Positions 63,999 through 64,000 of a stretch of DNA of 64,000 nt are shown here, piece after piece (positions within the stretch are counted from its first letter, which is position 1; every line of letters begins with the position of its first letter). A program made the translations under genes and the position numbers. Source of the DNA: Oscillospiraceae bacterium (GTDB lineage: Bacteria > Bacillota > Clostridia > Oscillospirales > Oscillospiraceae). Under the pieces are notes generated by a model that saw only the letters and a list, made by a program, of their open reading frames with translations, made no database searches and was not told the DNA's origin. The stretch is taken from assembly GCA_030625685.1 (NCBI GenBank), contig DAOUQJ010000005.1:89543-153542 (forward strand). Direction: 5' to 3'.

Positions 63999-64000
63999 CA

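Overview
The window looks like the chromosome of a motile, low-GC, Gram-positive anaerobe, most likely a clostridium of the Lachnospirales type. The base composition is AT-rich, Shine-Dalgarno sites are strong (AGGAGG-like), TTG and GTG starts are common, and many genes end at U-run hairpin terminators. Gene content agrees: CheC-like FliY, CheV, a DUF3793 protein beside flavodoxin, a DUF6774 protein, a 2[4Fe-4S] ferredoxin, ThiW and phosphoketolase. I see no rRNA, tRNA, CRISPR array, insertion sequence or prophage.

Bases 1-28000 are a nearly continuous flagellar and chemotaxis cluster on the minus strand. In transcription order (right to left) it begins with flgM-flgN-flgK-flgL-DUF6470. One unrelated plus-strand gene follows, then a small unknown gene, fliD-fliS-flgB-flgC, an inserted mcp-cheV pair that ends at a terminator, and a promoter-led run fliE-fliF-fliG-fliH-fliI-fliJ-fliK-flgD-(TIGR02530-type gene)-flgE-flbD-motA-motB-fliM-fliY, with fliY cut by the window edge. 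FlgE (810 aa) and FliD (956 aa) are very large, FlgD carries a C-terminal fibronectin-III-like domain, and MotB ends in ten six-residue repeats.

Bases 28000-38600 are an accessory and stress region: a decayed gene, nitroreductase, superoxide dismutase with a structured leader, two small unknown proteins, a NlpC/P60-like hydrolase, an unknown membrane protein, and a metal-homeostasis block. That block has an ABC metal importer, a DtxR-type repressor whose visible metal ligands are those of iron-sensing family members, and a divergent DUF3793-flavodoxin operon. The intergenic DNA between the divergent genes holds two strong promoters, dyads and a very early terminator.

Bases 38700-48800 are housekeeping: one minus-strand operon (ABC-F ATPase, two small acidic proteins, prfA, tsaC/ywlC, coaE, M18 aminopeptidase), an eIF2B/MtnA-like protein without the MtnA catalytic residues, ddl-murF, and a ferredoxin. 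Bases 49200-64000 are metabolic: phosphoketolase; thiW behind a canonical TPP riboswitch and a second, TPP-like but altered RNA element; a full pantothenate/CoA set (panG-like, panB, panC, panD, coaX, coaBC, with coaE nearby); the p-aminobenzoate operon pabA-pabB-pabC; a xanthine/uracil-type permease; and a radical SAM protein.

The most unusual signal is the tandem RNA arrangement before thiW. Next come the divergent metal-regulatory region and the altered eIF2B/MtnA homologue.
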